In this document: in pieces, positions 35,701 through 47,592 of the stretch
Layout of the letters: each line of letters opens with the position of its first letter
Numbering within the stretch: the stretch's first letter is position 1
Assembly (NCBI RefSeq): GCF_014529535.1
Contig: NW_023503608.1
Span: 5,940,501 to 6,004,500, forward strand
Origin: Bradysia coprophila
Lineage: Eukaryota; Arthropoda; Insecta; Diptera; Sciaridae
Direction: 5' to 3'
DNA: 64,000 nucleotides
The notes under the pieces: model-generated
What the model was told of the DNA's origin: nothing
What the model saw: the letters and a program-made list of their open reading frames with translations, nothing else
The model's database searches: none
Position numbers and translations under genes: made by a program

Positions 35701-36894
35701 CCAAAATTTTGTAAAAGGAGTCATTAAGTTGATGACATGGCGAAAAAGCATTTGCAGCAACCAACTTGCGTATGCGAGTTCAACTTTTACGTAGTTTAAA
35801 AGTGCGTTCTTTTGGCACCGTGTGCCAGATTCCCCGATACCTCTTATGATTACAAATACCAATCCAAACGATGACAAAACGAACGTCATTTTATTTTTAA
35901 TTCGCTAAACATTTCTGTGTGCTAGCATGTAAAGGTGCTAGCACTAAACAATATCAAAATATAAAGCCAATAGGCGGTTTGAGAAAGCGTTCTATTTAGA
36001 ACTTGCTGTACCGCATAAGGCTTTTTATTTTATTTCATTTTGTTACGTATCTATCTAGAGAATCGTAACAGAAACAATGAACGTTCGAAATTGCATTTAC
36101 CGCATACTGACATAGAGAGCTTATATTTGAGAATGAATATGTTAGAAAGGCAATTAATGAGTGGTATTAACCACTCATATGTTCATTGATTTAATAGATA
36201 GGTTCAAAGGGTGTCTTTTTGTGTAAAATTTACGTCTCTTTCTTTTAAAGGCCGAAAATTTTGATGAACGCTCAGGTAACGCGGACCCTGGTGACCTCTT
36301 AAAATTTTCGGCTTTCGGATACAACAATCGCTTAGTATCATTCCTTGTTCTTGACCCATATCTCTTAAGGCTTGTATACCTAGATTTAGATCAATAGGCC
36401 GTAAATTTTATGAAGAAAAAGATCCTTTCATATGCCGTTTCATTTACGTTTCATTCAACATTTTCTTTAATATTTTTTCACATTCACAATTCAGCTTCTA
36501 ATTTAGGAAATGGATGGTAAAGGGGTACCTGATATGACACGTACCCAAAAGTAAAGTAAAAAGTAGTCCTTTATCTCGTATAAGCTTCATCTCAATTATT
36601 CAAATAAATCTTTTTTTTTCACATTGAAATCACTTGTTATGAAAAGCTACGAATTACGTTCCAAGCTCAGAAGCACTGTGTAAAAAAAGAAGAATAAATA
36701 AATGTTTTACCGATGTTGTCTCGTAAAACTCGGCACTTGTGCGGTATCCAATCCGGTCCAGGTGTCACAATAGTTTTTCGGTCGATTCTTGAACCTGGAG
36801 GGGGCCACCACAATATTTCCTTACGAATCCAAATGCCTGGATGACTCGTTACATGGAGACTTTCATTTTCTGTTGTCTCGGAAACAGAATACAT
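32787..36894 (-). CDS. DUF4806-type protein encoded by the transposon
   Basis: Role unknown; the family occurs widely in insects. Seven minus-strand exons join in phase: 36894-36711, 35583-35416, 35002-34952, 34886-34704, 34113-33910, 33847-33438, 33158-32787; 523 aa. The N-terminal part (about residues 15-62: HPGIWIRKEILWWPPP, DWIPHKCRVLRDNIETF) matches the short Trp/Pro-rich domain usual at the start of these proteins. Then come a charged stretch (EEMYSKHRD..KKLKR), a Ser/Gly-rich linker, two TQFSSTP(Y/V)EV(Q/H)T repeats (197-208 and 232-243), and a predicted coiled coil (FEETVLRSLNELKNAQKKQEE). The C-terminal DUF4806 domain (about 374-480: FPVRRLRGVEKLEWNL, IRLIMKYLF, CWNGTSEKQAF) is followed by an acidic tail with eleven aspartates. 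The neighbouring transposase suggests a DNA-binding or accessory role like plant TNPA; this is inference. Exons 3 and 4 are least certain. Confidence 0.78.
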
Positions 36895-37253
36895 TTATTT
36901 TCTGAGAAATTTTTCAATTTTCAACAAATGAAGTAGATGAGTAAAAGGCAACTAAATTGGTTTTCACTTAAGTGAATGCTTCTAGCATACTTCAATTGTT
37001 TTATTCAAACCAATGTGGAAATATTGAGTGAATTTTTGAATGTTTTGACTCAAAATTCTTCTGATGAGAATGTTTAGACTTATAAAATCGAATAGTCTGG
37101 TCCAAGATATTTTCTTAAGTCATAATACAGATATAATATAATCATCACAAAACTGCGTCAAATAGAGGATAAAAACAGAAAATTGAAGCGAAAATAATAA
37201 ATAAATTTTTTAAGTAATTCAGATTTCATTTTACACTGTTCCAAACGTCTAAA
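36895..37253. promoter_or_regulatory. Shared divergent promoter region of the transposon
   Basis: A 359-bp gap separates the start codons of the DUF4806-type gene (minus) and the transposase (plus). Both transcripts must start here or just outside it, so it is the likely bidirectional promoter. No specific core element is convincing in this AT-rich sequence. Confidence 0.5.
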
Positions 37254-39405
37254 ATGTCGACAAACCATTTTAATGGGAAAAAGAAAGCCGTTATCCACGA
37301 TATTCGAACAGAAGCTAAACATCGAGTACGTAAAATTATATCTTAAAACATACTGCTTCGATCAAATACAAGAAGCTATTCCAAAGCATATTTTGAAAAT
37401 CTTTAAAAAAAATCCATTTTAGAAGTGGAACACTGACAATAGCGAAACAAGCGCAAGCGAAGCAGATTGTGAATCGGAATTTTCTATCGACCAAGGTTAA
37501 TGCTAAGAGATGAATGCGAAATTCTATGATTTTCAATTATTTTGTTTACTAGAAGCCAGAAGCAACACAGAAATTGATTCTCTATCAGAAAGCGATCTGG
37601 AAATAAGCGATCTACTAGAAGCGGAGGACTTGAAAGTCGATGTCATTGCGTACATCAAAACATTGAATTTTAAGCTTCGTAAATGGGCTGTTAAAAACAA
37701 TATCAAACTCAACGCCTTAAGCGAATTACTCACCATTCTAAAAGAAAAAGGTCATACTTCATTGCCCAAAGATGCTAGGACTCTTTTAGAAACTCCAAAA
37801 ACCGTCGAAATTACCAAAATGGGTTCAGGTCAGTGTTGGTATGGTGGGATGAAAGAGAAATTGGGCGAAATCTGTAGAAAAAAGAATTGCGCGAATCTTC
37901 TCGAGCTGAATTTGCATATCGACGGAACGCCAATTTATAAAAGCTCGAAGTCGGAATTCTGGCCTGTTCAATGCGACATCAAAGATGTTGAAATGAAACC
38001 GTTTTTTGTTCAAATTTTTCAAGGGACGTCCAAGCCTTTATCAGCGGAATTATTTTTGCGACCATTTCTAAATGAAACTCACGAATTGCTAGCAAACGGT
38101 TTATCTGTTATGATGAATGGCCAGCCGAAAAAGTTTCATATACGAATCGATAAGTTTATATTGGACGCCCCGGCCCGAGCGTTTCTTAAATGCATTATTG
38201 GACATAGTGGGTACTTTTCATGCGAGAGATGTGAAGAGCCTGGTGAGTTCAAAAACAAGGTTGCCATTAATATCAAAAATAAGCGATCAAGGAACAAAGC
38301 CAAAAATGCTGGACATGTTTGCCTGATTGGTACTAATGCTAAATTAAGAACCGACGAGAGTTTCAGAAACAAAGAAAACCAGCAACATCATCACGATTTC
38401 TCTCCTTTGGAGGAGCTTCCAATTGATATTGTAAGGGACATTCCACTTGATTATCTACATCTAATTTTGTATGGCGGAATGAAAAGACTTTTAACGTTAT
38501 GGGTCGAAGGCACAAGCCTTTTTAAATTTTCTGATCGCGACATTATGGAGATTTCAAGAAAGCATGAGCAAGCTAATGCCACCAAGCCGATCGAAATTAA
38601 TAAACCAAATCGGTCGTTGAAGTGTTTAAGTTTCTGGAAGGCAACCGAATTCCGTACATTTCTTTTGAAAACTGGCCCTGTTGTTTTACGAGGTCACCTC
38701 ACTGAAGAAATGTACAATCATTTTTTGGCATTACACTGTGCAGTCACTATTTGCTGTAGCCAATCGTTACAAATGTATTTGCCCGTTGCCGAACAGCTTT
38801 ACAGAACATTTACTGAAAAATTTAAGGATTTTTATGGCGTTGACAATTATACATATAGCATTCACTCAGTGATTCATGTTCCGGATGATGTCGAACGTTA
38901 CGGAGTTTTGGACAGGTACTCTGCCTTTCCAGGAGAAAGTAATTTGGGCTACCTTAAAAATTTGGTGAGAGGAGGCCACCTTCCTCTACAACAAGTCGTA
39001 AAAAGAATTGCTGAGAGAGATTCATTAGAAAAAATCTGCGAAATTGAAGATATTGTCAACATGAAGGGAGAAGCACTGCAGAAGGGAATACTTCGCTTGA
39101 ATGGAATTCGATTAGATTCAACCGAGAAGAACGGATGGATTCTTACAAAGAATAAAAACATTGTAAAAATAACGAGTATCACCAAGGACGAAAGAATTAC
39201 AATTCATGGAACTGCCCTGCTGAAACAAAATCAGGAAAATTTTTACGAATTACCAATTGCATCGAGTCACTTGTTTGTCTACCAATCGAAACTCGATTCA
39301 ACGCCTATGTCCGTCGATTTAGAGGACATGCTCTGTAAACTTTATCGAGTTGAAACATCATCTGAGAAGTCTGTCTTTTTTCCTTTGTTGCACACAATAA
39401 AATAA
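37254..39405 (+). CDS. tnp2-like transposase domain protein
   Basis: Predicted to cut and paste the surrounding 8.1-kb element. Exons 37254-37325, 37423-37495 and 37553-39405 join in phase to give 665 aa; the ATG at 37254 begins MSTNHFNGKKK. A basic/acidic N-terminus leads into the catalytic region: LHIDGTPIYKSSKSEFWPVQC (Asp about 172), PFFVQIFQGTSKP, LDAPARAFLKCIIGH (Asp about 253), a CERC zinc pair (272, 275), an HHH run, and IPLDYLHLILYG (Asp about 348). These segments match the family annotated as 'transposase domain-containing protein' in many arthropods and cnidarians, distantly like the tnp2 (Transposase_21) family of CACTA elements. The exact DDE/D residues are my inference. An AATAAA at 39396-39401 overlaps the final codons. 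No frameshift or stop. Confidence 0.87.
39396..39401 (+). terminator. Poly(A) signal overlapping the transposase 3' codons
   Basis: AATAAA lies two bases before the TAA stop (39403-39405). If it is used, the 3' UTR is very short. Confidence 0.4.
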
Positions 39406-39589
39406 TCTTCGTTTACAATAGTACCGAGTTTTGATATAATTTAAAAAGGAATGATGAGTTTTGTAATTTCATGGAACAATTTTAAAACAATTCCGACAAT
39501 TGTTTTGACGAATTTATTTATTGAACCGATTGGACAATAACATGCACGAAAAATTTTTCAACTTGTTTCCGTTTACTTCAACATCCATT

Positions 39590-40060
39590 CGGTATGTACC
39601 ACTATTGTACCAGAGTTACAAAACTAATACACGACATTTGCGATATTGTTGTATGATATTTGTAAAACTGTTGTACGGCAGTTTGAAAAAGTGTTAAAGG
39701 TCAATTGGGATAACTGTTGTACGACAGGTGGAAAACTGTAGCACCACAGTTGCAACGGTGTTGTGCGACAGTTGTAAAACTTGGTGAAACAATATCGTAC
39801 CACTTTTGTGCAACTCTATCACTACAGGTGCTCAACTATTGCTTAACAGTTGTTCATCAGTTGGTCAACGTATATACTACTGTTGTACCACAGTTGTATA
39901 ACTGTTGTACTACTTTTCAGATATTCCTGAATGATAGTTGTAAAACTGTTGTACTATTCTGGTTGTACTGTTGGACAACTATTGCACAACAGTTGCAACA
40001 GTGTTGTACAAAAGTTCTAAAAATGTTGTATGCACGGTGGCATCCACTTTGCATAACGAA
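39590..40060. repeat. Right subterminal motif array of the transposon
   Basis: Some twenty or more degenerate copies of ACTGTTGTACNACAGTTGTA run from GTACCACTATTGTACCAGAG to GTTGTACAAAAGTTCTAAAAATG. Many units are near-palindromic (CAGTTGTAC..GTACAACTG). It faces the left array across the two genes. Confidence 0.8.
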
Positions 40061-40334
40061 AGGTTTACAATAGATTTACGGTGTAGCCACGATCGATAAA
40101 ACCATTTTACAACGTTTGATAAAATACAACGTAGGTTGCTTTTTGCTACTTGGGTACCTGGTACTGCGTTACGTACCCAAATTAAATTAGAAAATTATTT
40201 GGCTGTAAAACAAGACCACAAATGTAAATTATTCTGATCCCGATGTAAGCTATGTGTCTTAAGCTACAAAAAAGGATGAAATTTTAAAAAAATGAAAACT
40301 TACGGTCGTGGAAAATCATCATTGTTTTTTGTCA

Positions 40335-40710
40335 GCAGTGCGAGATGCGGGAAAACAGAAAAAGTAGGAAAATATGCCGTTTCGCTTGCTTTCTCTACAG
40401 AAGCTACTGTTGTTCAAACTCGATTTTCACTAATATCTAAATTTTCGGAAAATCTTGTTGGTCGATCAGTAGTTATAGGCGAGAAAGCGAACCAAACAGC
40501 ATGTTCTGCCTGTTTTTCACTAGTTTTTCCAGCATATCGCTGGATGTTCTAGCTCAAAAATGTTGTGCGACATGTCAAATGAAAGGTGTTGACGAGACGA
40601 AACAAAATATTTCATTTTTAAGAAAATCGAATTTGGACAACAGTAGCTAATAGCGAGAAAGCAAGCAACTTTTTCTACTTTCTCTGCTTTCCCGCACCTC
40701 CCAATTTCGA
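40335..40710. repeat. ~375-bp inverted repeat
   Basis: GATGCGGGAAAACAGAAAAAGTAG and CGCTTGCTTTCTC..AAGCTACTGTTGTTCAAA (40335-40430) recur inverted at 40625-40705. The spacer of about 190 bp is unique. No target duplication resolved. Confidence 0.65.
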
Positions 40711-41747
40711 ACAGGTAAAAAGAGATTTGTCGTCGAAATTTTGTTAAGTGTATTACAGCCTTTTCTGACACAGTGGATACATTGATTTTAACGAAAAATG
40801 GTTAAAGTGAGGATGGTTAAAGTTTGTAAATTTTAATAGAAATGATAGCTGGGATAGGTATCTCAGTTGATGATTCCTTTACCATAGAGGAATCAGTATT
40901 TGTATGAACATCTACCACATTTTGAGTAGAAACGCAAGTAATATTGTTCTTAACCTTTAAAAATTTCCGAAATTCAATAATGTGTCCTTTCGGATGTCCT
41001 TCATTTCTCGTAATCATTTACAACCGGTGTAAATGTAGAATATCAAGTAATTCATCAATTATTATTATTCGTGGTAATTGCATTTGTAAATCAAAACCAT
41101 TTCACATAAATAATAAACCTTACCGTTTCGAGGCAGTGATTTCATACCTTCTAATCTGTTGAGGATAATGAGATATTTCAGAACTAATTTGATATTTGAT
41201 ACAGTCGCCACATTACATCTTAAGGGGATCTAGTTCAATATAATTCATTGTACCGTCTCACCAACGAAATAAGAAATTGTTACTTTTCATCTACAACATG
41301 TATCTCAGTGTGACACCATTAGTGGAGAGTTTACAAGGTCTCTTTGAACATTTTTGCCATCCGACCCATTTGCAGAATAAAAATAACTTTTTTTATCGCA
41401 AAATTTCCCCTTCATTCATTCAATATTGGCTAGGTTAGTGATTATTGCTTCATTAAAACATTAAATGCAGATTCATCCGAAAGGGATTACATTTATCTGT
41501 ATGTTGAGATTAGATTTTTGGTATGCATATCGGCAGTGCTTTAGGTTATTAATTAACAGGATTTGTTATGAGAGAATTTCGATGGACCAAATCCAACTCA
41601 TGTTTTTGTGTGCGTAGAAAATTCATATTGTTAAGCTTTGGTGTGCAGTTGGTGAAGTCGTTAATTCAATTAAAACAGATTCGAATTTAATCCATATGCA
41701 TACGACTCAAAAGCATCAAAAGCGAATGTATAATTCCCTTTGTATCA

Positions 41748-41910
41748 TTTGTTATCGATAACGACGACAATTATAAACGACGAGCTCTTATCAATAGCAA
41801 AATAGCAAAATTCCTGTTTAAAAAAATTAAGTAAAAAATTTCACAACAATGTATTGAAAACTGTCTCATCAACAAAAGTAATAGATTCGATTGTTGACCT
41901 GTAAATAGTC
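41748..41910 (+). repeat. Dispersed repeat family R1
   Basis: Starts CATTTGTTATCGATAACGACGACAATTATAAACGACGAGCTCTTAT and includes TAAGTAAAAAATTT and AAAAGTAATAGATTCGAT. The 5' half is well preserved. Confidence 0.65.
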
Positions 41911-42829
41911 ATAACAACAGAGTGTGGATGAGTATCCATATTACATTGTAACAATTAGAGCACATACTGATTTGAGGTAAATTTGTCGGTTAATCAGTAC
42001 TTGCTCAAGAAGGAGCCTCTCGCAGAGAATTCGATATTATATTTAAGTATTTTTAACAGGCTTTCTACATAATCTGTTACCGTACTTCGTGAGCATTACA
42101 ATCGTGTCATAATACCGCTTAGGAAACTAGTGTACATATAGGTTATTCTTGCCAACCAAACCAATCCAAGTGTTATGCAAAATCTATTGGGTAAATTGAA
42201 CGTTTTACATTAAAGATTGTTGAATTTTCGATCGGATATGTCGATATGACACAATCGATTCGTTTCAATCGTTAATAACAATTTAAATCAAAACTTATTT
42301 ACAACTTCTACTTTTTATTACATCTGCACCTTAAAATTGCTCGTGTTGTAAAGTCTTTGTGCAATTTATCCCCATAAAATCAACATCTAATTTACCGTCC
42401 GATACATTCAACTCCATCAGTTTTGCTTGAAATCTAAATTTTAATTTGCATACATTCAGATTCACTGCAAAACTGTATGAAAAACCTAATATTTACCCAA
42501 TAAACAAATGCTTCGCCACATCCATACATTTCACAATACAATACCGTCCGAAGTAAACGATTTTTGTGGACAAGATATCGTTACTTATAAAGTAAAATAT
42601 AAACAAATTTTGTTTATTTGTATCGGCAGATATAGCAACTTGTTTGGGTCAAATGCTCCATTTCATAGCAGAGACAATTAACTCAATTCTCAATTCTCAA
42701 TTCAAATCGAATCAAAATCATTTTTACATTTTACGAACTTCGGTGAATTGCATTGACTTTTAAGTAGTTTACAGTTCTACAATTCAAATGGCTGATTGTT
42801 AGTAGTACAAAGTATGTATATTCCCTTAA

Positions 42830-43229
42830 GAGGCATCGGTGCTTAGCTAAAATTGTAGCCCACATTTGGGTGCTTCGTATTTCACTTTTGACGATATCTT
42901 TTCATCAGAATCCTTTTTGAATAATGTACGACCGCAATAACAGCCACGAATGTGTTAAATAAAAATTAGTTTTGGTTTCATCAGTTTGACCAGCTCTGAG
43001 AAAAGTGACCAATTTAACGAAATTTACATAAACTGCTCAGTTTTCTCAGAGCTGGTCAAACGACTGCAACCAAATGTATTTTCTGTTGAAAGCTACCACA
43101 TTCGTGGTCGTTATTACGGTCATATATTTTTCAACATAGGATTCTGGTGGAAAGATATCAAAAGTAAACTGAAATCCAGTATTTAAAAAACGCGCTAATA
43201 TATGCTTTTCAGCAGAGCATCGACGCCTC
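42830..43229. mobile_element. 400-bp foldback element flanked by TTAA
   Basis: Both arms pair over roughly 190 bp (GAGGC(A/G)TCG(G/A)TGCT at the ends, GTTTGACCAGCTCTGAGAAAA near the centre). The element is flanked by TTAA at 42826-42829 and 43230-43233, the duplication typical of piggyBac- and Kolobok-type transposition. It is non-coding; the open frame inside is an accident of the palindrome. Confidence 0.75.
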
Positions 43230-43847
43230 TTAAGAGTGATTCATTCTGTAATTCTAAAAGATTATTTTAGTGCTCATAGTTTTGAATTTTATTGGGAACG
43301 TAGACCTGGCTAAAATATTATTTTTTTAGCTTTCAGGCATTCATTGTGATTCTGTTATTAATCTTGAATGAACACTAAAGGCTAACTTCGACTGCATAAA
43401 TTTTTGCAGCGAATCAGACTCGAGGATTTATTTTTTTCCGGTCTACCAATATAATTTTCTTTTTACCAATATTTTACAATTATAAAGTCGAAATTAGTAC
43501 CATTGCGATGAAAATGAAATAGAAAAAACGAGCATCCCGACCTGAGTTTTCGACCTTTTGTTTTATTAGATTTGAAATCGTTTATTAATGTGGGCTTAAG
43601 TCTTTCTATGTTAAGACTTATTTTTATGTTTATGAATAGGTATAATTAGTGTGCCTGCTTTAACTAGACTTTGAGGACCCAGTATCTAAATATCGATCAT
43701 GGAACAAAACTAAGAGTAATTATACCATTCATTTATTCATTATTTTTATAATTACTTTGAAGAACAGAACTATTATTTAATTGTGAAAACGTTTGTTACA
43801 ACAATTCTAAAACCACGAAAATATGAGAAACGGCTAGTTTGTCATCT

Positions 43848-44065
43848 GTTATCGAAAACAATGATGAAAATAAGCGATGCGCTCCAAATAATATTCTCTT
43901 ATACAGTGAAAAATGTGGAGTAGGCAAATGTAGTAAAAAATCTCGTATCAAACAAACCAAAATACTTTAAACAAATGAAGTAACAGATTAAAGGATTATA
44001 TCGCGATACGTCTGAAGCTTCTGAAAAGTTAATCAGGACTTTTTAAATCAGACATATTATGGATG
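43848..44065 (+). repeat. Dispersed repeat family R1, diverged copy
   Basis: GTCATCTGTTATCGAAAACAATGATGAAAATAAGCGATG at the start and CAAATGAAGTAACAGATTAAAGGATTA toward the end match the family pattern. Confidence 0.55.
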
Positions 44066-46439
44066 TATGGAAATAATACTCAGCTCTCGATAACTGTGCC
44101 GTCTGAAATTTGACAAAGGAAAAGAAAGAGAAATGTCAGAATGAATTTTAGGAGCTCCGACATAAACTAAAAATTCACTTTCAAGCAAGCTTCCCAAAGT
44201 ATATCAATTTTCTAAACTGAGCTTAGTGTGCAACTCCATTACCCTTGCACTTCGGTTGTACAGAAAGTGTTAGCTATTTTTTTGTTGGTTTTTCAAAATA
44301 AAACAGAACTGCAACTGAACTCATTTGAGGTAGCTGTTTTTCCTTTTAATTATTTAACAATTGAACGACATTTTTAAATGCATTACATAATTGCTAAATA
44401 TGAGCGAATGTCCAGTCCATAGGTATGAACCGAATCGTCATAATAATCCATTTAACAAAAATTTAAGTTTTATATTAAATCCATTGTCGATCGAATACGT
44501 AATAGTACACGGTGGGATAGAGCTTTATTATGTCACAATCTGGCATTCATAACGAAACAACCATTTGGGTTGAATATACCTTTCAATATGCAACGCAAAA
44601 CGTTCACAAAAATATAGCATAACAATTGTTGCATAACATACCCTCAAAACCACATATTTCGGAATAAAATGTTCCATTAAGTCCAACCCTCTTTCGCTTC
44701 AACAAATACATACCTGTTGCTGAAGAGTGAGGTATCGACGAGTTACAATTTAGTATTATACCAGACATGCGCCACACATAAATTTATTTCATGTAGCAAA
44801 TTTAAATTTTCACCACAATCATTGAGAAAGAAAATTTGTAAAATAAATTCTCATCCTATCGGCGTTGAATCCTTTTTTTTTTTTTGAAATGATAGGAACA
44901 AAATGGAAACAATTGTACAGGTTAAATTCTAAGATTAAAATTTAACGGTAAGATTTTCTACGATTTTTCCAGTTGCATTCAAACCGTTCACGGTATACAA
45001 TTGCAACGAATCCAAACGGAAAATGATGCATTGGGCCAGCATTACATAATGTACAATTGTAATACATACATATACCTATCAATCAGACTCCTGTATCCAC
45101 CTTCGTTTGACTATATTCTACAAACATTCAAAGCGCTGAGACACGAGAGCAATGAAAGTTGTATGTGTATACAATCGAATATAAATTGTTGTACAGTTTC
45201 ATGGATAATTCAGTTCAGTTTGTGCTACCGTACCTGTCGGAATTATATAAAAAAAAACGGCAACGCAAGTAAAGATTTAAGAAAAATATTATTTTTCTTT
45301 GTATATTTTGAACAAGATCACTTAACAGTTTTTGTGATAAAGAATTTAAATTGTGATAGTTTTCAGTGAAATATACTTCATCAATAGATGGATAATTCTG
45401 CCTCATGAGGCATCCGGATTACATTTAATATTAAACGTAACAATAGTGATTTTAGCGATTGTGTTTCAAAAGGATATTCGTCTAGGACTTGTTGCACTCA
45501 AACTAAAAATTAAAAGAACAATCTGCGTTAATTTTGTACGGTACAGCCACTTACCAATTTTAATAAAGAATTTTAATCAATACTTTTAAATTTTACAAGC
45601 AAGAGAAAACCCGTTGACTAAAATGTTTCAATTTATTGTGAAAGAATTGAATAATTGAAAGGATACTTTTATTTTAGTCTAATAAATCCTCTGTGTTTAA
45701 ATGTGAAATAATAGATTTAGTCACTAGAGCTCTGGAAATTGGATATTTGATGGTCGTCCAATTTATGTAGCAGCTGAAAATATTAGTCTAAACTAAGAGC
45801 ATTCTAATCCCGATTCGTTGAGATTAACACGAACATCTACGACGGCTAAAGAACGAGAAAAAATAGTTAACTGTCTGGTCGCATCTAATAAATTGTACTG
45901 GAAATTAAATAAAGTGACAAAGAAATGGGGAAATTAAAATTCTGGATTCAATAATGAAACCTTGATTGTGTAGGACAATCGTAATTGATGACTCGAATTT
46001 ATGATTACGCATTAACAACTGGACTATTAGATAAAAGTGACTTATTGCGTAGTTAGCCAGTTCTTGCATCTCGTCGTTAAAAGTGAAAATATTTTTGATG
46101 AGCGTTAACGAATCTGCAACAGAAGGCATAAGATATTTAAAAATATATACTTTGTGACTGACAAACAGAGCATTATAGCTCAGTTTATAAATACGATGAC
46201 AAAATATGTTCCACGCTAAAAAATTGTTTCAAGTTTAAGTAAAATGAGTCACGCAGTCTAAAAATTATTTTGAAAAGTCTAACTCTCCAATGGGAAGAAA
46301 CCTCCTACAATTCTAGTTTCTCACTCCCAAAAATATAGAATTGACTACTTGTTTGGTTTTCTCTTTATTCAACCACAAAAATATTCAAAGTCTGGTTCTG
46401 ACTTGCTTTCACGGCACGGGTGATGTTGAACAAAACTTT

Positions 46440-46860
46440 AATAGAGTCGCGATACCACCTCTGATTTTTTTTCATGTTCTTATTGAGTGATCCGAGTACT
46501 ATAAGGAACCACATTCAGTTCGCGGATCCATCCAGCCTTTTCGGAGAACAGGCACTCATGGTCGTGCGGGACCGACGAGTAAATTTGAATACAGATTGTT
46601 ATCGCAACGGATAGAGGGACTAATTCTAAGTTGATTCGTGTTAAATTGGCTTCCCTCGACAACCTGACCTTGTAGCCACAGCCAGCTAAAGTCGAAATTT
46701 GACATTTTTAAATCGTGATTTGTTCAAGATGAAGAGAATTTGAAACTCTTTGAATGGCGATATTGGTAGAGGATTCCATGCTCTATTAAACGCTGAGAAT
46801 CGATTTAACAAAATTTTTCTGAATTGTACAATATTTGAAAATTTTTATTTTCACCTTCCG
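46440..46860. repeat. Half copy of the 60.2-kb foldback repeat
   Basis: CACCTCTGATTTTTTTTCATGTTCTTATT through GGAACCACATTCAGTTCGCGGATCCATCCAGCC and TAGCCACAGCCAGCTAAAGTCGAAATTT, then GATATTGGTAGAGGATTCCATGCT, matches one arm of 60235-60855, including a section missing from that element's left arm but present in its right arm. Confidence 0.75.
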
Positions 46861-47179
46861 CGGCCAAACTTGGACTCCTCTGTATTACACAGGTAGACCC
46901 ATCGTGCAACAAAACAATAATGCCTGATCAGCTTGCAGTCTTAGCTTAACAACGATACCACACTTGCCATACTAGCCTCACAACAAGTATCTGTTACGAC
47001 ATTTTGTTTCGAGCAAGGTCACTCTACGATGAAATTTTCAATTTATCATCTATCTTCAAGTGCCCGTTCCTTTAGGATGAGTGTAATTGTTGTCGATTCT
47101 TCATAAATAAGTGGTTTAAGTTATTTGAAGCATTTCTTACAATAATAACGTGCAGCTGGAGTCGACCCACCGTGACGGC

Positions 47180-47370
47180 GGACATGTATCTTATTAGGAT
47201 AAGAATCAGATCTATTACTTCATTTGATCTAAGTAATTTCTATAAATTGAAATAAAATCTTTCACTTTATTTGTTTTAACATAGATTTTGTTATATAAGG
47301 CGACACGACGTTAGTTATAGCTCATTATTAATTTCTATCCTTTTTGTCGATAACAGATGATCTAGCCGTC
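47180..47370 (-). repeat. Dispersed repeat family R1 (minus strand)
   Basis: Read on the minus strand it gives CATCTGTTATCGACAAAAAGG, then TGAAATAAA..TAAAGTGAAAGATTTT and AGATCAAATGAAGTAATAGATCT. It ends about 220 bp before the cycle start codon. Confidence 0.65.
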
Positions 47371-47592
47371 TGTTCGTTTTTTTCTTCTTTCTTAGAATAT
47401 GATTACGATGCTCTCAGCTAATATTTTTGATTTTCAATTTCAATTTTGGTTTATTTATGGCTTTGCAGTTCCTTTATAGTCAAATATAACGAAAAGTATT
47501 CTTAAAGTATACTTAATACAACAAGAAATGTAAAGATCACCGTCGTCACTACAATAACACATAAAAAACCGAAAATTCAAAATCCAACTAAA

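Larger units (their letters stand above)
32074..40154. mobile_element. 8.1-kb autonomous DNA transposon, tnp2-like plus DUF4806-type genes
   Basis: Matching inverted ends TACCCAAGTA(A/G)CAA lie at 32072 and, inverted, at 40156. They can be read as TIR CCCAAGTARCAA with a TA duplication (32072-32073 and 40155-40156), or as a TIR that includes TA. Inside each end is an array of degenerate short motifs sharing AC(T/C)GTTG-AC: about 32180-32580 on the left and 39590-40060 on the right. Between the arrays are two divergent, complete spliced genes: a DUF4806-type protein (36894 to 32787, minus) and a tnp2-like transposase (37254 to 39405, plus). Terminal repeats, subterminal motif arrays and a two-gene cargo recall the layout of plant En/Spm (CACTA) elements, but the termini are not CACTA. 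Both reading frames are open, so the copy looks young. Confidence 0.82.
40157..47592. other. Intergenic region upstream of cycle
   Basis: No gene is supportable; the longest frame (45001-45369, 122 codons) has composition and context of random AT-rich sequence. It contains inverted repeats at 40335-40705 and 42830-43229, R1 repeats at 41.75, 43.85 and 47.2 kb, and a half copy of the 60.2-kb foldback at 46440-46860. The final part should include the cycle promoter and any 5' UTR exons. Confidence 0.55.

Noticed and set aside
32074..40154. Reading the tnp2-like and DUF4806-type genes as ordinary host genes
   Set aside because: The inverted termini and facing subterminal arrays around both genes make a mobile element the simpler reading, though domestication cannot be excluded from one copy.
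42986..43186. 66-codon frame
   Set aside because: Lies in the right arm of the 400-bp TTAA-flanked palindrome.
45001..45369. 122-codon frame
   Set aside because: Composition of translated AT-rich DNA, no recognisable domain, no neighbouring exons.
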